A stretch of 64,000 bases of DNA. Origin: Microbacterium sp. MPKO10. GTDB lineage: Bacteria > Actinomycetota > Actinomycetes > Actinomycetales > Microbacteriaceae. The stretch covers positions 434,001 through 498,000 of the forward strand of contig NZ_JAPCHX010000006.1 in NCBI RefSeq assembly GCF_026107415.2, read 5' to 3'. Positions within the stretch are counted from its first letter, which is position 1, and each line of letters opens with the position of its first letter. The translations under genes and the position numbers were made by a program. Below the pieces are notes generated by a model. The model worked only from the letters and a program-made list of their open reading frames with translations, was not told where the DNA came from and ran no database searches. Shown here piece by piece: positions 63,933 through 64,000 of this stretch.

Positions 63933-64000
63933 ATGCCAGATTCCTCTGCCTCCGCTACAAACGGCTCTGACAACGACGAATTCTTCGACACGTTCATCCA
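63933..64000 (+). CDS. Start of a gene cut by the window edge
   Basis: ATG 63933 with AAGGTGAC upstream. About 22 residues are visible, polar and acidic (MPDSSASATNGSDNDEFF and a few more). Too short to identify; a disordered N-terminus is all that can be said. Confidence 0.6.
   Translation, partial: MPDSSASATNGSDNDEFFDTFI

Noticed and set aside
1-64000. CRISPR arrays, insertion sequences, prophage or integron features
   Set aside because: No regularly spaced repeats, transposase, integrase or attachment-like direct repeats were seen; composition and gene density are even along the window.

Overview
The window is high-GC, densely packed and free of mobile elements, CRISPR arrays and phage genes. 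Gene content and order (ileS-folC-DUF4233-ndk with RNase E beyond, clpX separate from tig-clpP1-clpP2, an ImuA/ImuB/DnaE2 mutasome, a mycothiol-type DsbA-like reductase, group II truncated globin, an actinobacterial LexA box and an actinobacterial ileS T-box) point to an actinobacterium, most likely Microbacteriaceae. This is an inference from family content; no rRNA is present to confirm it.

Layout. 1-7.7 kb: 5' part of RNase E (minus), a VKOR family protein (plus), then a minus-strand operon ileS-folC-DUF4233-ndk behind a translational T-box leader. 7.7-13.4 kb: a TetR regulator divergent from a complete four-gene peptide/nickel-type ABC importer. 13.4-15.5 kb: a membrane O-acyltransferase with an SGNH domain. 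15.7-18.6 kb: valS plus a small acidic protein. 18.6-23.7 kb: a methyltransferase, clpX, and tig-clpP1-clpP2, each block ended by a strong hairpin. 23.7-24.3 kb: tRNA-Pro(UGG) and tRNA-Gly(UCC). 24.3-28.4 kb: gamma-carbonic anhydrase and a 1140-residue multi-spanning membrane protein. 28.5-36.8 kb: Dps, an amidohydrolase, Nei-type glycosylase, rpiB, a DsbA-like reductase with a CPWA site, aminopeptidase N, MscS and truncated haemoglobin. 36.8-46.7 kb: an FAD dehydrogenase, two thioesterases, EttA, a lipoprotein, an SSB paralogue, an aldo/keto reductase, small unknowns and nadE. 46.8-54.3 kb: a DNA-damage island of dnaE2, imuB and imuA behind an SOS box, a divergent SRAP (YedK-like) gene and a stand-alone LigD-type polymerase domain. 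54.4-58.6 kb: a 2-oxo-acid dehydrogenase operon (E1alpha, E1beta, E2) divergent from a TetR regulator with a 20-bp palindrome between them. 58.6-64 kb: an EEP-fold hydrolase, small membrane protein, SDR, small unknown, a Tat-exported arylsulfotransferase-family protein, RlmC and the start of one more gene.

The most informative regulatory signals are the ileS T-box with a near-perfect SD-sequestering hairpin, the SOS box between the mutasome and SRAP, the palindrome between pdhA and its TetR neighbour, and a recurring TANNNT-N6-start arrangement that suggests many leaderless transcripts. I found no wholly new multi-gene system. The best candidates for new biology are the damage-response island as a unit, the matching basic (E1alpha) and acidic (E2) disordered segments in the dehydrogenase, and the SSB paralogue that lacks the usual C-terminal tip.
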